DNA of 64,000 nt, taken from the NCBI GenBank assembly GCA_963736175.1, contig CAVTNU010000010.1, positions 1 to 64,000 of the forward strand. The letters run 5' to 3'. Shown here one piece after another: positions 35,455-44,949 of this stretch. The position numbers and the translations under genes are program-made. The stretch is from Rhodoblastus sp963736175 (GTDB lineage: Bacteria; Pseudomonadota; Alphaproteobacteria; Rhizobiales; Beijerinckiaceae). The notes beneath the pieces were generated by a model. That model saw only the letters and a program-made list of their open reading frames with translations, had not been told where the DNA came from and searched no databases. The first letter of the stretch is position 1. Each line of letters begins with the position of its first letter.

Positions 35455-36684
35455 TCAGTGCGCCAGCACGAATTCGCGCGTCATCAATTGCCGCGCCAGC
35501 CAGATGAAAAGCGCGACGATCGCGAAGGTGAAAAAGCGTTCGTAATATTCGGGAAACACCGCGAGGTGGGCGAAGACGAACATCAGCGGAACGAGCAGAA
35601 AGGACACGGTGAACGGCGAACCGATCGTCTTCCAATCGCGTACGCGACTAAGAACGCCGAGGCTCATCACATAGAACACCATGTGCTTGCTTTCGAGAAT
35701 ATCCTTGGCGCATTTGGCGTAAGGGTACAGGTAGTCCTGGATGCGATGGGAAATTTCCAAAGTCGCGGGATAGGGGACGAACTTCACGAACGAGAAGTTG
35801 AACAAGGTCAGATAGCCGTAGCCGCCGTAAATTTTGTTGATCGCCAGATAAAACGACGCGGCGGCGGCGAAGCTGAACGCTGCCCAAAGCGCGTCCGCGC
35901 GCAGGGTCTGGCTGAATTTGCCGATTTGGCCGTCGCTTGACGCGGAGGCGGCTTTCTCGTTCGACCACAGCATGAAAAGCCGCGCGATGATCAAAAGCGC
36001 GGAAAGAATGATGGAGTCGGTTCGGACGATCGGCAGCGCGGCGGCCAGGATATAGAGCCGCTTGTCGTTGCGATAGCAAAGCAGCAGCGCGATCAGCGAA
36101 AGGAAACAGGCGATGGCGTCCGGCGTGGATAGGCTGGCGATTGTTTGCAGCGCCATGTTGTTGACGGCGCAAACGCCGGTCGTCGCCACCAGAAACGGCA
36201 GCAGGACCACGCTCAGGCCGAATTGCAGCAGAAGATAGCCGGCGAACACCGTCGTCGCGGCCGCGAAAAACGCGCTGATGGCGTAAGTGGCGACGACGTA
36301 TTTCAGGCCGAGGCCATGCAGGATTTTGATCAAATCCATATAAGCGAATTTCAGCCGATAGAAGGGCAGTTGCTGTTCGAGCGCGGCGCCGTCGCGCGCG
36401 ACGCCCTGGCGGTATTCATCGTTTGTCAGAACGGCGTATTCGTCGTCGCGCGTATCGGCTCTCACCTCGTCGTAAGTCTTGCGCCGCAACTCCTCGCCAC
36501 GATAGCCTTCGTCGTAATAAGCCGAGGCGATGTAGGCGATCATATCCCAATTATGCGTGGGCTTTTTGAGGCCGATGCCGAAAACAAGGGCGGCGCAAAG
36601 AAAAATCGTCAGCCAGTTGATCGCGGGGTAAAAGGAAATCGTGGATTTCAAATTTCCGGCGCTGAGTTCCTTAATGGATTGCAT
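35455..36684 (-). CDS. Multi-pass membrane protein of unknown function
   Basis: The protein is 409 aa with about ten hydrophobic segments spread over the length, beginning LTIFLCAALVFGIGL. After the first helix comes a polar, charged loop of about 80 residues (KKPTHNWDMIAYIASAYYDEG ... LPFYRLKFAYMDLIK) likely facing the periplasm, a pattern reminiscent of GT-C membrane glycosyltransferases. I recognise no specific family. It is convergent with the MFS gene. Confidence 0.6.
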   Translation of the reverse strand: MQSIKELSAGNLKSTISFYPAINWLTIFLCAALVFGIGLKKPTHNWDMIAYIASAYYDEGYRGEELRRKTYDEVRADTRDDEYAVLTNDEYRQGVARDGAALEQQLPFYRLKFAYMDLIKILHGLGLKYVVATYAISAFFAAATTVFAGYLLLQFGLSVVLLPFLVATTGVCAVNNMALQTIASLSTPDAIACFLSLIALLLCYRNDKRLYILAAALPIVRTDSIILSALLIIARLFMLWSNEKAASASSDGQIGKFSQTLRADALWAAFSFAAAASFYLAINKIYGGYGYLTLFNFSFVKFVPYPATLEISHRIQDYLYPYAKCAKDILESKHMVFYVMSLGVLSRVRDWKTIGSPFTVSFLLVPLMFVFAHLAVFPEYYERFFTFAIVALFIWLARQLMTREFVLAH

Positions 36685-36930
36685 GTTCTGGCCTTATCAG
36701 GAAAATCTATTCAGCGATTTTAGCCGAAATTCTTGTCCGCTGAATTCGAGTTTGGCGCGCAAGAGGTTGTTTCGGCGTAGCGAGACCATAGAACAACTAA
36801 CGACGCTGCGCAGAGAAAGCATTTTTTTACCTTAATCGCCTTGGTTACTCTGGCAGGCAATATTGATGAAGCATTGGGCGGAATCGGCGGCTGTTGTCGC
36901 GGACGCTCGAAAACGATCAAAAAACGGCGC

Positions 36931-36960
36931 AAAAAAAGCCCGGAAACGGTTCCGGGCTTT
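36931..36960 (-). terminator. Rho-independent terminator after the yidB-like gene
   Basis: AAAGCCCGGAA pairs with TTCCGGGCTTT (11 bp, loop ACGG). On the minus strand it is followed by a seven-T run, 26 bases after the stop at 36987. Confidence 0.85.
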
Positions 36961-36986
36961 CTTCGCTTTCTTGACTTTTTAAGCGC

Positions 36987-37484
36987 TCAGCGCGCCAGAT
37001 CGGCCATCGAAGGCACCTGGCCGTTGGGCGTCAGCTTGTCGATGACGCCGGGCAGATGCTGCGCGAGAATATTGAGCAGATCCTGTTCGCTGACGCCGGC
37101 TTTTTGCGCCAGATCGGAAATAGTTTGCTGGCCGAGCGCCTGACTGATCTGTTCGGGCTGCAGCTGGACGTTCTGGCCGCCGCCGACCCAGGAATTCACG
37201 GCTTCGCCGTGGCCGGCGTTCTTGAACTGGTCGAGCAGCCCGCCCAAACCGCCGGCGAGACCGCCGCCGGCAAGAGCGCCGCTCAGTCCGCTGGCGAGTT
37301 CGCCGCCCAATCCGCCGCCGCCGAGAAAGCCGCCGCTTTGGGCGTTCTGGTCCGCTGCGGGCGCGGGGGCGTCGTGATGACTGAACATATGGCCAAGAAT
37401 GAGCGCGCCAGCCGCAATCATCAACGGCTTGGCGATATTGCCGTCCGGCACGGCGGCGCTGACAGCATCGTCGAAAAGACCCAT
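36987..37484 (-). CDS. YidB family protein
   Basis: The protein is 165 aa, with GGAGGACGTT before the ATG. The N-terminus MGLFDDAVSAAV is followed by a glycine-rich low-complexity segment (GGFLGGGGLGGELASGLSGALAGG) and the YidB/DUF937-type C-terminal domain (VNSWVGGGQNVQLQPEQISQALGQQTISDLAQKAGVSEQDLLNILAQHLPGVIDKLTPNG). The function is unknown; homologues are common in proteobacteria. Confidence 0.85.
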   Translation of the reverse strand: MGLFDDAVSAAVPDGNIAKPLMIAAGALILGHMFSHHDAPAPAADQNAQSGGFLGGGGLGGELASGLSGALAGGGLAGGLGGLLDQFKNAGHGEAVNSWVGGGQNVQLQPEQISQALGQQTISDLAQKAGVSEQDLLNILAQHLPGVIDKLTPNGQVPSMADLAR

Positions 37485-37768
37485 AACGTCCTCCAGGGCG
37501 TAGTCCCGCCGAAATCGCGCGGGCGTCTCCTATTTGTTGCGCCAAGTTGACAGATGCAAGACAATCGTCATGAATTTTTGCTTCGCCATCTTGCATTTTG
37601 TTGAGCCGTAACCGAACATCAGCGTGTATTCGCGGAAAACTTTACGAGTTTCCGGGGTGAATACGCGCAGAAACAAAGAAGTAGGCGCGTTCGGCGAAGC
37701 AATTCATTGCCGCGGGCCGCGCTTCGGAGCCTTGGCGCATGACGCGCCATATTTGGAAGGAATTGGCT

Positions 37769-38026
37769 ATGGGCATTTTGAGCTGGATCGTCCTCGGTGT
37801 GATCGCCGGCTTCATCGGCAGCAAAATCGTCAACAATTCCGGGCAGGGGCTGTTGATGGACATGGTGCTCGGCATTGTCGGCGCCGTAGTCGGCGGCTAT
37901 ATCGCCAGTCTGCTTGGCTTCGGCGGCGTCACGGGCGTCAATTTCGCCAGCATCATCATCGCTGTCGTCGGCGCCATTGTCGTGCTGCTCGGCTATCGCG
38001 CCGTGACCGGGAAAAGCATGCTGTGA
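37769..38026 (+). CDS. GlsB/YeaQ/YmgE family membrane protein
   Basis: The protein is 85 aa from ATG 37769 with GGAAGGA upstream; the longer frame from 37739 is less likely. Three hydrophobic, glycine-rich helices (WIVLGVIAGFIGSKI, MVLGIVGAVVGGYIASLLGF, IIIAVVGAIVVLLGYR) match the 'transglycosylase-associated' family. This is an inner-membrane protein often induced by stress; its true role is unclear. Confidence 0.88.
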   Translation: MGILSWIVLGVIAGFIGSKIVNNSGQGLLMDMVLGIVGAVVGGYIASLLGFGGVTGVNFASIIIAVVGAIVVLLGYRAVTGKSML

Positions 38027-38045
38027 AAGCCTGACCGGCTTTTTT
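38026..38045 (+). terminator. Terminator after the GlsB-like gene
   Basis: A short AAAGCC/GGCTTT stem is followed by six T (38040-38045), starting at the stop codon. Confidence 0.6.
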
Positions 38046-38323
38046 ATGCTTCTTGCGTCGGCAAGCGACGTCTTGCGCCCTGCGATATGACGGGGCGGAG
38101 GCGGCGTTTTTTTTCACGGACATTCGCCGCCTGAACGCTTCATTTCCGGTTGAGCGCGGCGGAGCTCCGCGGCTCTGCTCGGGCGTCTCCTCCGGTCCGC
38201 GACGCTCGCCGGTTAAACGAGAATTCGCTCCAAAGGGCGGAGCGGAGGTCCTTCCGGCTTGCGCCTGCGGCGTGCGCGTACTACTCACTGGCGCCTTCCG
38301 ACCGTTTTGCAGGAAAGATCCAG
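38046..38323. other. Region upstream of ribH
   Basis: This stretch of about 280 bases should hold the ribH-nusB-thiL promoter. It contains GC-rich short inverted repeats, but I cannot recognise an FMN riboswitch (RFN element) core. The reading frame of ribH is open upstream without a plausible start. Confidence 0.4.
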
Positions 38324-38806
38324 ATGGCCGAGCCGCGGCGAGCGCAAGAATCACATACCCCCGTCGCGGGCGCGCGTTTTCTGGTGGTGGAGGCGCGTTT
38401 CTACGACGAGATCGGCGCGCTTCAGCTAGACGGGGCGTTGGCGGCGCTGGAGGCGGCGCAGGCGCGCGCCACGGTGTTGCGCGTGCCCGGCGCGTTGGAG
38501 ATTCCGGCCGCCATCGCCATCGCGCTCGACGCCGCTGAAAAGGCCGGCGCGCCCTATCAGGGCGCTGTCGCGCTGGGCTGCGTCATTCGCGGGGAAACCT
38601 ATCATTTCGAAATCGTCGCCAACGAAAGCTCGCGAGCGTTGATGGATATGAGCGTGGCGCGCAAACTGCCGCTCGGCAACGGCGTTTTGACGGTCGAGGA
38701 TGAAGCGCAGGCGCTGGAGCGCGCCGACAAGGCGCGCGGCGACAAAGGCGGCGACGCCGCCAGAGCCGCGCTGGCGCTCTATCGCCTCAAGGCGGGTCTG
38801 ATCTGA
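38324..38806 (+). CDS. ribH: 6,7-dimethyl-8-ribityllumazine synthase
   Basis: The protein is 160 aa from ATG 38324 with AGGA upstream. Lumazine synthase motifs are ARFYDEIGALQLDGALAAL, VPGALEIPAAIAIAL, and the catalytic His in GCVIRGETYHFEIVANESSRALM. It makes the riboflavin synthase substrate. It overlaps nusB (TGATG). Confidence 0.94.
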   Translation: MAEPRRAQESHTPVAGARFLVVEARFYDEIGALQLDGALAALEAAQARATVLRVPGALEIPAAIAIALDAAEKAGAPYQGAVALGCVIRGETYHFEIVANESSRALMDMSVARKLPLGNGVLTVEDEAQALERADKARGDKGGDAARAALALYRLKAGLI

Positions 38807-39279
38807 TGGCGGCGGAAAATCGGTCCGCCGCGCGTCTCGCGGCGGCGCAGGCGCTCTATCAAATGGACGTGACAGGCAAGGGCCTCAACGAAATCCTCGC
38901 CGAATTCGAAAGCTGGTGGATCGGTAAGGAAGTCGACGGCGATCAATACAAGCCGGCGGAAATTGAGTTTTTTCGCAACATTGTCGCCGGCGTTCTCGCC
39001 GACCAGATCAACATCGACCGCTCGGTCGACGAGACCTTGAACGAAGGCTGGCCGTTGCGGCGCATCGAAGCGCTGATGCGCGCCATTTTGCGGGCGGGCT
39101 GTTACGAATTGCTGCATCGCGCCGATGTGCCGGCGCGCGTCGTCATCAAGGAATATGTCGACGTGGCGGGCGCTTTTTTCGACATGCAGGAGGCGGGCAT
39201 GATCAACGCCGTGCTCGACAATCTGGCGCGCAAGGCGCGGGCGGCGGAATTTCAGGGCGCGGCGTCAAATCGGCCGTAG
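38806..39279 (+). CDS. nusB: Transcription antitermination factor NusB
   Basis: The protein is 157 aa. The all-helical NusB fold has SAARLAAAQALYQMDVTGKG at the start and the conserved ARVVIKEYVDVAGAFFDMQEAGMINAVLDNLAR at the end. It binds NusE and boxA to promote rRNA transcription. Its ATG overlaps the ribH stop, so translation is probably coupled. Confidence 0.94.
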   Translation: MAAENRSAARLAAAQALYQMDVTGKGLNEILAEFESWWIGKEVDGDQYKPAEIEFFRNIVAGVLADQINIDRSVDETLNEGWPLRRIEALMRAILRAGCYELLHRADVPARVVIKEYVDVAGAFFDMQEAGMINAVLDNLARKARAAEFQGAASNRP

Positions 39280-39325
39280 GTCGTGAATTGTCGCTGCGCC
39301 CTAAGCCTTTCGGAGGCCTTGAACC

Positions 39326-40324
39326 ATGAGCCGGCGCGCCAGCGAAGACGAACTCATCGCAAAATATTTTGCGCCGATCGCCGGCCCTGACGGGCTTGGT
39401 CTCCTCGACGACGCGGCGTGCGTGACGCCGCCGCCCGGACGCCAACTGGTTTTGACCGCCGACGCGCTGGTCGAGGGCGGACATTTTTTCTCGGACGATC
39501 CGCCGGACGCCGTCGCGCGCAAGGCTTTGCGCGTCAATTTGTCCGATCTTGCGGCCAAGGCCGCCGATCCGCTGGGTTTTCTCCTGACGCTGGCGCTGCC
39601 GCCCGATTGGCGTGAAGACTGGCTCGCCGCCTTCGCGCAAGGCCTTGGCGCCGACGCGGAACGATTTTCCTGCCCCTTGCTCGGCGGCGACACGATCAGG
39701 ACCTCTGGTCACTTGTCCTTGTCGGTCGCGATGATCGGGACGGTTCCGGCCGGCGCCATGACGGCGCGCTCCGGCGCCGGGGTTGGCGACGGACTTTACG
39801 TTTCTGGCTCGATCGGCGATGCGGCGCTGGGTCTGGCGTTGCGCCGGGCCGATCGGGAGAAAGACACGCCGGAATGGGCGTGCGCCCTCAGCGCGGCGCA
39901 ACGAGATGAGCTGGTCGAACGTTATCGCCGACCGGAGCCTCGCGTGGCCTTGCGGTCGGCGCTGCGCGCCTGCGCTCGCGCGGCTATGGACGTCTCGGAC
40001 GGGCTGGTCGGCGACGCCGGCAAAATGCTCCGCGCCTCCGGTCTCGGCGCGACCGTTGATTTGCGGCTTCTGCCGTTGTCCGCCGCCGCCCGCGCGGCGC
40101 TGACGGCCGATTCGCGCCTGTTGGAGGCGATAGCCTGCGGCGGCGACGATTATGAGGTCTTATGCGCGGTCGCGCCCGCGAAGGAGCCCGATTTCGTGAG
40201 GATGGCAGGCGAGGCGGGCGTGCCCGTCGCCCGCATCGGACAGACCCAGCCGGGGGAAACGATTTTTCTGGGCCTGGATGGGCGCTCGCGCCGCTTCGCC
40301 AAGGGGTCGTTCAGTCATTTCTGA
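39326..40324 (+). CDS. thiL: Thiamine-monophosphate kinase
   Basis: The protein is 332 aa. It phosphorylates thiamine monophosphate to the diphosphate cofactor. PurM-like fold: SEDELIAKYFAPIAG, LLDDAACV (metal), LTADALVEGGHFF, ALRVNLSDLAAKAADPLGFLLTLALP, LLGGDTIRT, MDVSDGLVGDAGKML and CGGDDYEVLCAV. It is 46 bases after nusB in the usual ribH-nusB-thiL order. Confidence 0.93.
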   Translation: MSRRASEDELIAKYFAPIAGPDGLGLLDDAACVTPPPGRQLVLTADALVEGGHFFSDDPPDAVARKALRVNLSDLAAKAADPLGFLLTLALPPDWREDWLAAFAQGLGADAERFSCPLLGGDTIRTSGHLSLSVAMIGTVPAGAMTARSGAGVGDGLYVSGSIGDAALGLALRRADREKDTPEWACALSAAQRDELVERYRRPEPRVALRSALRACARAAMDVSDGLVGDAGKMLRASGLGATVDLRLLPLSAAARAALTADSRLLEAIACGGDDYEVLCAVAPAKEPDFVRMAGEAGVPVARIGQTQPGETIFLGLDGRSRRFAKGSFSHF

Positions 40325-40628
40325 CGCGATCGTCGTCAACGCGCCGGCGCGGAATTCATAAAAAGTCTAAATTCGACGCATCCGGGTGCGCGCGCGATTG
40401 CGGTCGCGGCGGCTTTCTGGCAGAAACGCGGCGGAACTGTGGGCTTGAGGGGCGCGCCGGGACGCATCGGATTTCGGTATTTTCGTCTCAACTATTTGTT
40501 TTTGGCCATATTTCCGCCGAGAAACATACTCGGCCATTCGGGAATGCGCGGCAGTTTTCCGCAGTCATCGAGCTTGTTGGACGCGAGGGGACAATTCGCT
40601 TCGCGGTAAAGGAAAAGGGACGGAAATA
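40325..40628. other. thiL-hppA intergenic region
   Basis: This 304-base gap probably carries the hppA promoter. No gene or clear terminator is seen. Confidence 0.4.
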
Positions 40629-42761
40629 ATGACGATTTGGCTCATCATTCTGGGCGGACTTTTGTCAGTCCTCTACGGCGTAGTGACCGTCAAGCAATTG
40701 ATGGCCGCCGACGCCGGCTCCGAGCGCATGCAGGAAATTTCCGGCGCTGTCGCCGAGGGCGCGCAGGCCTACCTCAAGCGCCAATATCTCACCATCGGCG
40801 TGGCGGGCGTCGTGATTTTCGTCGTGCTCGGGCTTCTGCTAGGCTGGAAAGTCGCCATCGGCTTCCTGATCGGCGCCGTGCTTTCGGGCGGTGCGGGTTT
40901 CATCGGCATGAACGTTTCCGTGCGCGCCAATGTCCGTACGGCGCAGGCGGCGACCAAATCGCTCGCTGGAGGCCTCGACATCGCCTTCAAGGCGGGCGCG
41001 GTTACCGGTCTTCTGGTGGCCGGTCTGGCCCTACTCGGGGTGTCCGTCTATTTCTACGTTCTCACTGGTCCGCTCGCCCTGTCGGTCAATAACCGCGAAG
41101 TGATCGACTCGCTGGTGGCGCTTGGCTTCGGCGCCTCGCTGATTTCGATCTTCGCGCGTCTTGGCGGCGGCATCTTCACCAAGGGCGCCGACGTCGGCGC
41201 CGACCTCGTCGGCAAGGTCGAGGCTGGTATTCCCGAAGACGACCCGCGCAATCCGGCGACCATCGCCGACAACGTCGGCGACAACGTCGGCGATTGCGCC
41301 GGCATGGCGGCCGATCTGTTCGAAACCTACGCGGTGACCGTCGTCGCCACGATGGTTCTGGCGGCGATCTTCTTCGCCAAGGACGCTTCGCTGACCAGCG
41401 CCATGCTCTATCCGCTGGCGATTTGCGCGACCTGCATCGTCACCTCGATCATCGGCTCCTATTTCGTCAAGCTGGGCGCCAACAACTCGATCATGGGCGC
41501 GCTCTATAGGGGTCTGATCGTCACCGGCGCGCTGTCGGTCGTCGGTCTGGCCGTCGCCACCCAGTTCGTCATCGGCTGGGGTTCAATCGGCGTAGTCGCC
41601 GACAAGGCGGTCACCGGCGCCAATCTCTTCGTCTGCGGATTGATCGGTCTCGCTGTCACCGGCGCCATTGTCTGGATCACCGAATACTACACCGGCACGG
41701 GCAAGCGCCCTGTGGTGTCGATCGCCCAGGCCTCGGTCACCGGCCACGGCACCAACGTCATTCAGGGTCTGGCGGTTTCGCTGGAATCGACGGCGCTGCC
41801 GGCTCTGGTGATCGTGGCGGGCATTATCGCCACCTATCAGTTCGCCGGTCTGTTCGGCACGGCGATCGCCGTGACGACCATGCTCGGCCTCGCCGGCATG
41901 ATCGTGGCGCTCGACGCCTTCGGTCCGGTCACCGACAACGCCGGCGGCATCGCCGAAATGGCTGGCCTGCCGAAGGAAGTGCGTCAGTCCACCGACGCGC
42001 TCGACGCGGTCGGCAACACCACCAAGGCGGTCACCAAAGGCTACGCCATCGGTTCGGCGGGTCTTGGCGCTCTGGTTCTGTTCGCCGCCTACACCAACGA
42101 TCTCAAGTCGTTCATCGATCAGGGGCTGCCTTACTTCAAGGGCATCGGCAAGGTCGACTTCGACCTGTCCAACCCCTATGTCGTGGCCGGTCTGATCTTC
42201 GGCGGTCTGATCCCCTACCTGTTCGGCGGCATCGCCATGACCGCGGTCGGTCGCGCCGCCGGTTCGGTGGTCGAGGAAGTGCGTCGTCAGTTCAAGGAAA
42301 AGCCCGGCATCATGGATGGCACCGAGCGTCCCGATTACGGCCGCGCGGTGGACATGCTGACCAAGGCGGCGATCAAGGAAATGATCATTCCGTCGCTGCT
42401 GCCGGTTCTGGCGCCGCTCGTCGTCTATTTCGGCGTGCTGCTGATCTCCGGTTCGAAGGCCTCGGCTTTCGCGGCCCTCGGCGCTTCGCTGCTGGGCGTG
42501 ATCGTCAACGGCCTGTTCGTCGCCATTTCGATGACGTCGGGCGGCGGCGCCTGGGATAACGCCAAGAAGAGCTTCGAGGACGGCTTCGTCGACAAGGACG
42601 GCGTCAAGCACCTCAAGGGCAGCGAAGCGCACAAGGCTTCGGTCACCGGCGACACCGTCGGCGACCCCTACAAGGACACGGCGGGTCCCGCCGTCAATCC
42701 GGCGATCAAGATCACCAATATCGTCGCCCTGCTGCTGCTGGCCGTTCTGGCCCATAGCTGA
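40629..42761 (+). CDS. hppA: K+-independent proton-translocating pyrophosphatase
   Basis: This 710-aa integral membrane protein has about 16 helices. It couples pyrophosphate hydrolysis to proton export or vacuole-like loading. Catalytic-site motifs are GGGIFTKGADVGADLVGKVEAGIPEDDPRNPATIADNVGDNVGD and the later GPVTDNAGGIAEMAGL and GDTVGDPYKDTAGPAVN. The sequence GNTTKAVTKG has Lys where K+-dependent enzymes have Ala, marking the K+-independent class. GGGACGGAAATA precedes the ATG. Confidence 0.96.
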   Translation: MTIWLIILGGLLSVLYGVVTVKQLMAADAGSERMQEISGAVAEGAQAYLKRQYLTIGVAGVVIFVVLGLLLGWKVAIGFLIGAVLSGGAGFIGMNVSVRANVRTAQAATKSLAGGLDIAFKAGAVTGLLVAGLALLGVSVYFYVLTGPLALSVNNREVIDSLVALGFGASLISIFARLGGGIFTKGADVGADLVGKVEAGIPEDDPRNPATIADNVGDNVGDCAGMAADLFETYAVTVVATMVLAAIFFAKDASLTSAMLYPLAICATCIVTSIIGSYFVKLGANNSIMGALYRGLIVTGALSVVGLAVATQFVIGWGSIGVVADKAVTGANLFVCGLIGLAVTGAIVWITEYYTGTGKRPVVSIAQASVTGHGTNVIQGLAVSLESTALPALVIVAGIIATYQFAGLFGTAIAVTTMLGLAGMIVALDAFGPVTDNAGGIAEMAGLPKEVRQSTDALDAVGNTTKAVTKGYAIGSAGLGALVLFAAYTNDLKSFIDQGLPYFKGIGKVDFDLSNPYVVAGLIFGGLIPYLFGGIAMTAVGRAAGSVVEEVRRQFKEKPGIMDGTERPDYGRAVDMLTKAAIKEMIIPSLLPVLAPLVVYFGVLLISGSKASAFAALGASLLGVIVNGLFVAISMTSGGGAWDNAKKSFEDGFVDKDGVKHLKGSEAHKASVTGDTVGDPYKDTAGPAVNPAIKITNIVALLLLAVLAHS

Positions 42762-42776
42762 GCATGGCTCCAAAAC

Positions 42777-42808
42777 AAAAAGGCGGGCTGAAAAGCCCGC
42801 CTTTTTTG
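42777..42808 (+). terminator. Rho-independent terminator after hppA
   Basis: AGGCGGGCT and AGCCCGCCT arms around GAAA, flanked by A and T tracts (T run 42802-42807), 20 bases after the stop. Confidence 0.88.
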
Positions 42809-42824
42809 TTTCCGCGCATCGATG

Positions 42825-42859
42825 AAAAAACCCCGCCGGAATTGCCCGGCTGGGTTTTT
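42825..42859 (-). terminator. Terminator-like hairpin facing bamE
   Basis: AAAAACCC...GCCGG pairs with CCGGC...GGGTTTTT around AATTGC with one internal mismatch. On the minus strand the stem is followed by T's, so it could end the bamE transcript, about 147 bases past its stop. Confidence 0.6.
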
Positions 42860-43005
42860 CTTGGTCAATCATTCGAAAAGCGCGTCGGCGTTTTCCGGCT
42901 TCGCCGCCTGAGCATTTTCATGTTTTTAAAAAACAGAATATTGCTCCAGCTATTTGTTTGAACGCATATTCTTATCCGAAAAGTCCGCAACTTTTCGGGA
43001 ACATG

Positions 43006-43485
43006 CTATTTGAACATCTGGAAATTGAGGTTCTTGAACATGTTGACCAGGAAGCTGCCTTCGCCGCCGCCGGTGGGCGTCGTGCGGGTGACGAAATCGA
43101 TCACCTTGCCGTCTTCGAGACCATAATTGGCGATGCGCGTGACTTTTTTCTGCTTGTCGAAATAGACGGCGAAAATGTGCTGGTCGGTCACTTTTTGCGG
43201 CATGAACTGGGTCGGGCGTTCGACCTTCTGGCTGATGTAGTACCAGGCGTCGCCGCCGACCGTCGACGTGGTCGACGGATTGCCGAGCACGGCCAGAACC
43301 TGTTCGGCGGCCGCGCCGACATGCACCTGAGCGACGCTGCGCTCGTCGAACACATAACCGCGCTGGATCGTGCCGTCATAGCCGAGGCAGCCGCTCAGCG
43401 AAATGGCCAGCGCGCACAGGCTGGCGGCGCTCGCGGCCTTCAAGGCTCTACGTCCGGTAAAAAATTTGGCGCTCAAGGTCGGCAT
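43006..43485 (-). CDS. bamE: Outer-membrane assembly lipoprotein BamE
   Basis: The protein is 159 aa from ATG 43485 with GGAGAA 7 bases upstream. A lipoprotein signal with lipobox LSGC is followed by the SmpA/OmlA fold (GYVFDERSVAQVHVGAAAEQVLAVLGNPSTTSTVGGDAWYYISQKVERP, then VYFDKQKKVTRIANYGLEDGKVIDF). BamE is part of the Bam complex that inserts beta-barrels. It is divergent from the bc1 chaperone gene. Confidence 0.9.
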   Translation of the reverse strand: MPTLSAKFFTGRRALKAASAASLCALAISLSGCLGYDGTIQRGYVFDERSVAQVHVGAAAEQVLAVLGNPSTTSTVGGDAWYYISQKVERPTQFMPQKVTDQHIFAVYFDKQKKVTRIANYGLEDGKVIDFVTRTTPTGGGEGSFLVNMFKNLNFQMFK

Positions 43486-43743
43486 CCATTTCTCCGCGCT
43501 TAGGCGTTCTGACGTTGACATCAATCGCCGGCGACAGGTCTGTAGAAACCCGGGCGCCAACGTCTCGCGCGCCGAAGCGCTCGGGGCCGTTTGGCGCTCG
43601 GCTTTGAACTCTTTGTCATCCGGGATTATACAGATGAAAATTATTCGCCAGTCGCATCCATTGCACCGGCGATGCGTAACCCTCGTCCGACCGAAAAGCA
43701 AGCCGTCGCCTTTTGTCGATGGCTGCGGAGCCCGTTTTCATTC

Positions 43744-44262
43744 ATGATCTTTCCCCTGTTTCGCCGCCGCCCGCACAAGGCTTCGATCGACCGGCTCTAT
43801 GGCGAGATCATGGCCGTGACGCGCGATCCCGCCTTTTATCTAGCGCCGTTCGCAATCGACGACACGTTCGAGGGCCGTTTCGAACTGATGGTGTATCTGG
43901 CCGGCTTTCCGCTGCGCCGGCTCGCGGCTTCGCCCGATCCTGGGCCGGCGCTGGCGCAGGAGCTGTCCGATTGCCTGTTCAGCCATATTGACGACGCCCT
44001 TCGCGAAATGGGCGTCTCCGACGTTGGCGTGCCGAAAAGGATGAACAAGCTGGCGGGCGCGTTCATGGGTCGGGGCGCCGCATACGCCGCGGCGCTGGAG
44101 GCGGGGGAAGGCGAACTCGTCCAAGCCGTCGAGCGCAACATTTACAATGGCGCCGCGCGCGGAGCGGCGTTGGCGCGCTATGGACTTGCCGCCCAACAAG
44201 CCTTCGCGACCGCGCCGCTGAGCGCCTTCATCGAGGGTCCCGCGCCGTTTCCGGTTCCGTGA
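43744..44262 (+). CDS. Ubiquinol-cytochrome c chaperone (CBP3-like)
   Basis: The protein is 172 aa from ATG 43744 (MIFPLFRRRPHKASIDRLYGEIMAVTRDPAFY). It matches the Ubiq_cyt_C_chap family: IDRLYGxIVAxARxPxFY start, DTFEGRFELMVYLAGFPLRRL, and the HIDDALREMGVSDVGVPKRMNKLAGAFMGRGAAY core. The yeast homologue Cbp3 helps assemble the bc1 complex; bacterial members are thought to do likewise. Confidence 0.88.
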   Translation: MIFPLFRRRPHKASIDRLYGEIMAVTRDPAFYLAPFAIDDTFEGRFELMVYLAGFPLRRLAASPDPGPALAQELSDCLFSHIDDALREMGVSDVGVPKRMNKLAGAFMGRGAAYAAALEAGEGELVQAVERNIYNGAARGAALARYGLAAQQAFATAPLSAFIEGPAPFPVP

Positions 44263-44352
44263 ACGGTCGCGCGGGACGCTTGCGCCGGCTGGGCGCTCCC
44301 GTCGAACGCCCGTCAAGTTTTTCGGAAATATGCTTAAGATTTTGAGGACGTC

Positions 44353-44949
44353 ATGCCGAAAACCGCTTCACCGCCCGCCAGTCCATCGTTTTCCCGCAAG
44401 GTCAGGGTCGAGGATGTTCCGCCCTCGGGCGTCGTTCAGCGGTTTGCGGCGAGCGCCGGCGAATGCGCGTCCGTCGCGCGCGCGCTCGAACTTCCGGCCG
44501 TTCATGAAATCAACGTCGAGGCGCAATTGGCGCGGCGCGGCCGCGAGGGATTGAGCGTCAAGGGTGTCGTCAAGGCGCGCGTCAACCAGATTTGCGTGGT
44601 CAGCCTGGAGCCGTTCGAGGCCCTGATCGAGGAGCCGTTCTCCGTCGATTTCGCGCCGGAGGCCGAAGCGCTTGCCGCTCACGAGCGCGCGTGGGAGGAA
44701 ATCAAGGCGTCGCCCGATAAGGCGCGGACGCTGGCCGAGCAGCCCGATCCGCCCGATCCGATCATCGACGGCAAGGTCGACCTGGGCGCGCTCGCGCTCG
44801 AATATCTCGTCATCGGCCTTGACCCGCATCCGCGCAAACCCGGCGTTTCGTTCGACGCCAACGGCGCGGGCGATGTGCAGGCGGAGGCGGAAAAAGCCTC
44901 GCCCTTCGCGCGCCTGCAGGGAATCGTCAAGGACGAGCGCGCGAAATAG
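44353..44949 (+). CDS. YceD/DUF177 family protein
   Basis: The protein is 198 aa. DUF177 pattern: GREGLSVKGVVKARVNQICVVSLEPFEALIEEPFSVDF, then an acidic linker and DPIIDGKVDLGALALEYLVIGLDPHPRKPGVSF. YceD-type proteins affect 23S rRNA accumulation and usually precede rpmF/plsX. Here it precedes plsX directly. Confidence 0.85.
   Translation: MPKTASPPASPSFSRKVRVEDVPPSGVVQRFAASAGECASVARALELPAVHEINVEAQLARRGREGLSVKGVVKARVNQICVVSLEPFEALIEEPFSVDFAPEAEALAAHERAWEEIKASPDKARTLAEQPDPPDPIIDGKVDLGALALEYLVIGLDPHPRKPGVSFDANGAGDVQAEAEKASPFARLQGIVKDERAK

Noticed and set aside
38150..38323. Possible FMN riboswitch before ribH
   Set aside because: The GC-rich inverted repeats do not contain the conserved RFN core that I would expect.
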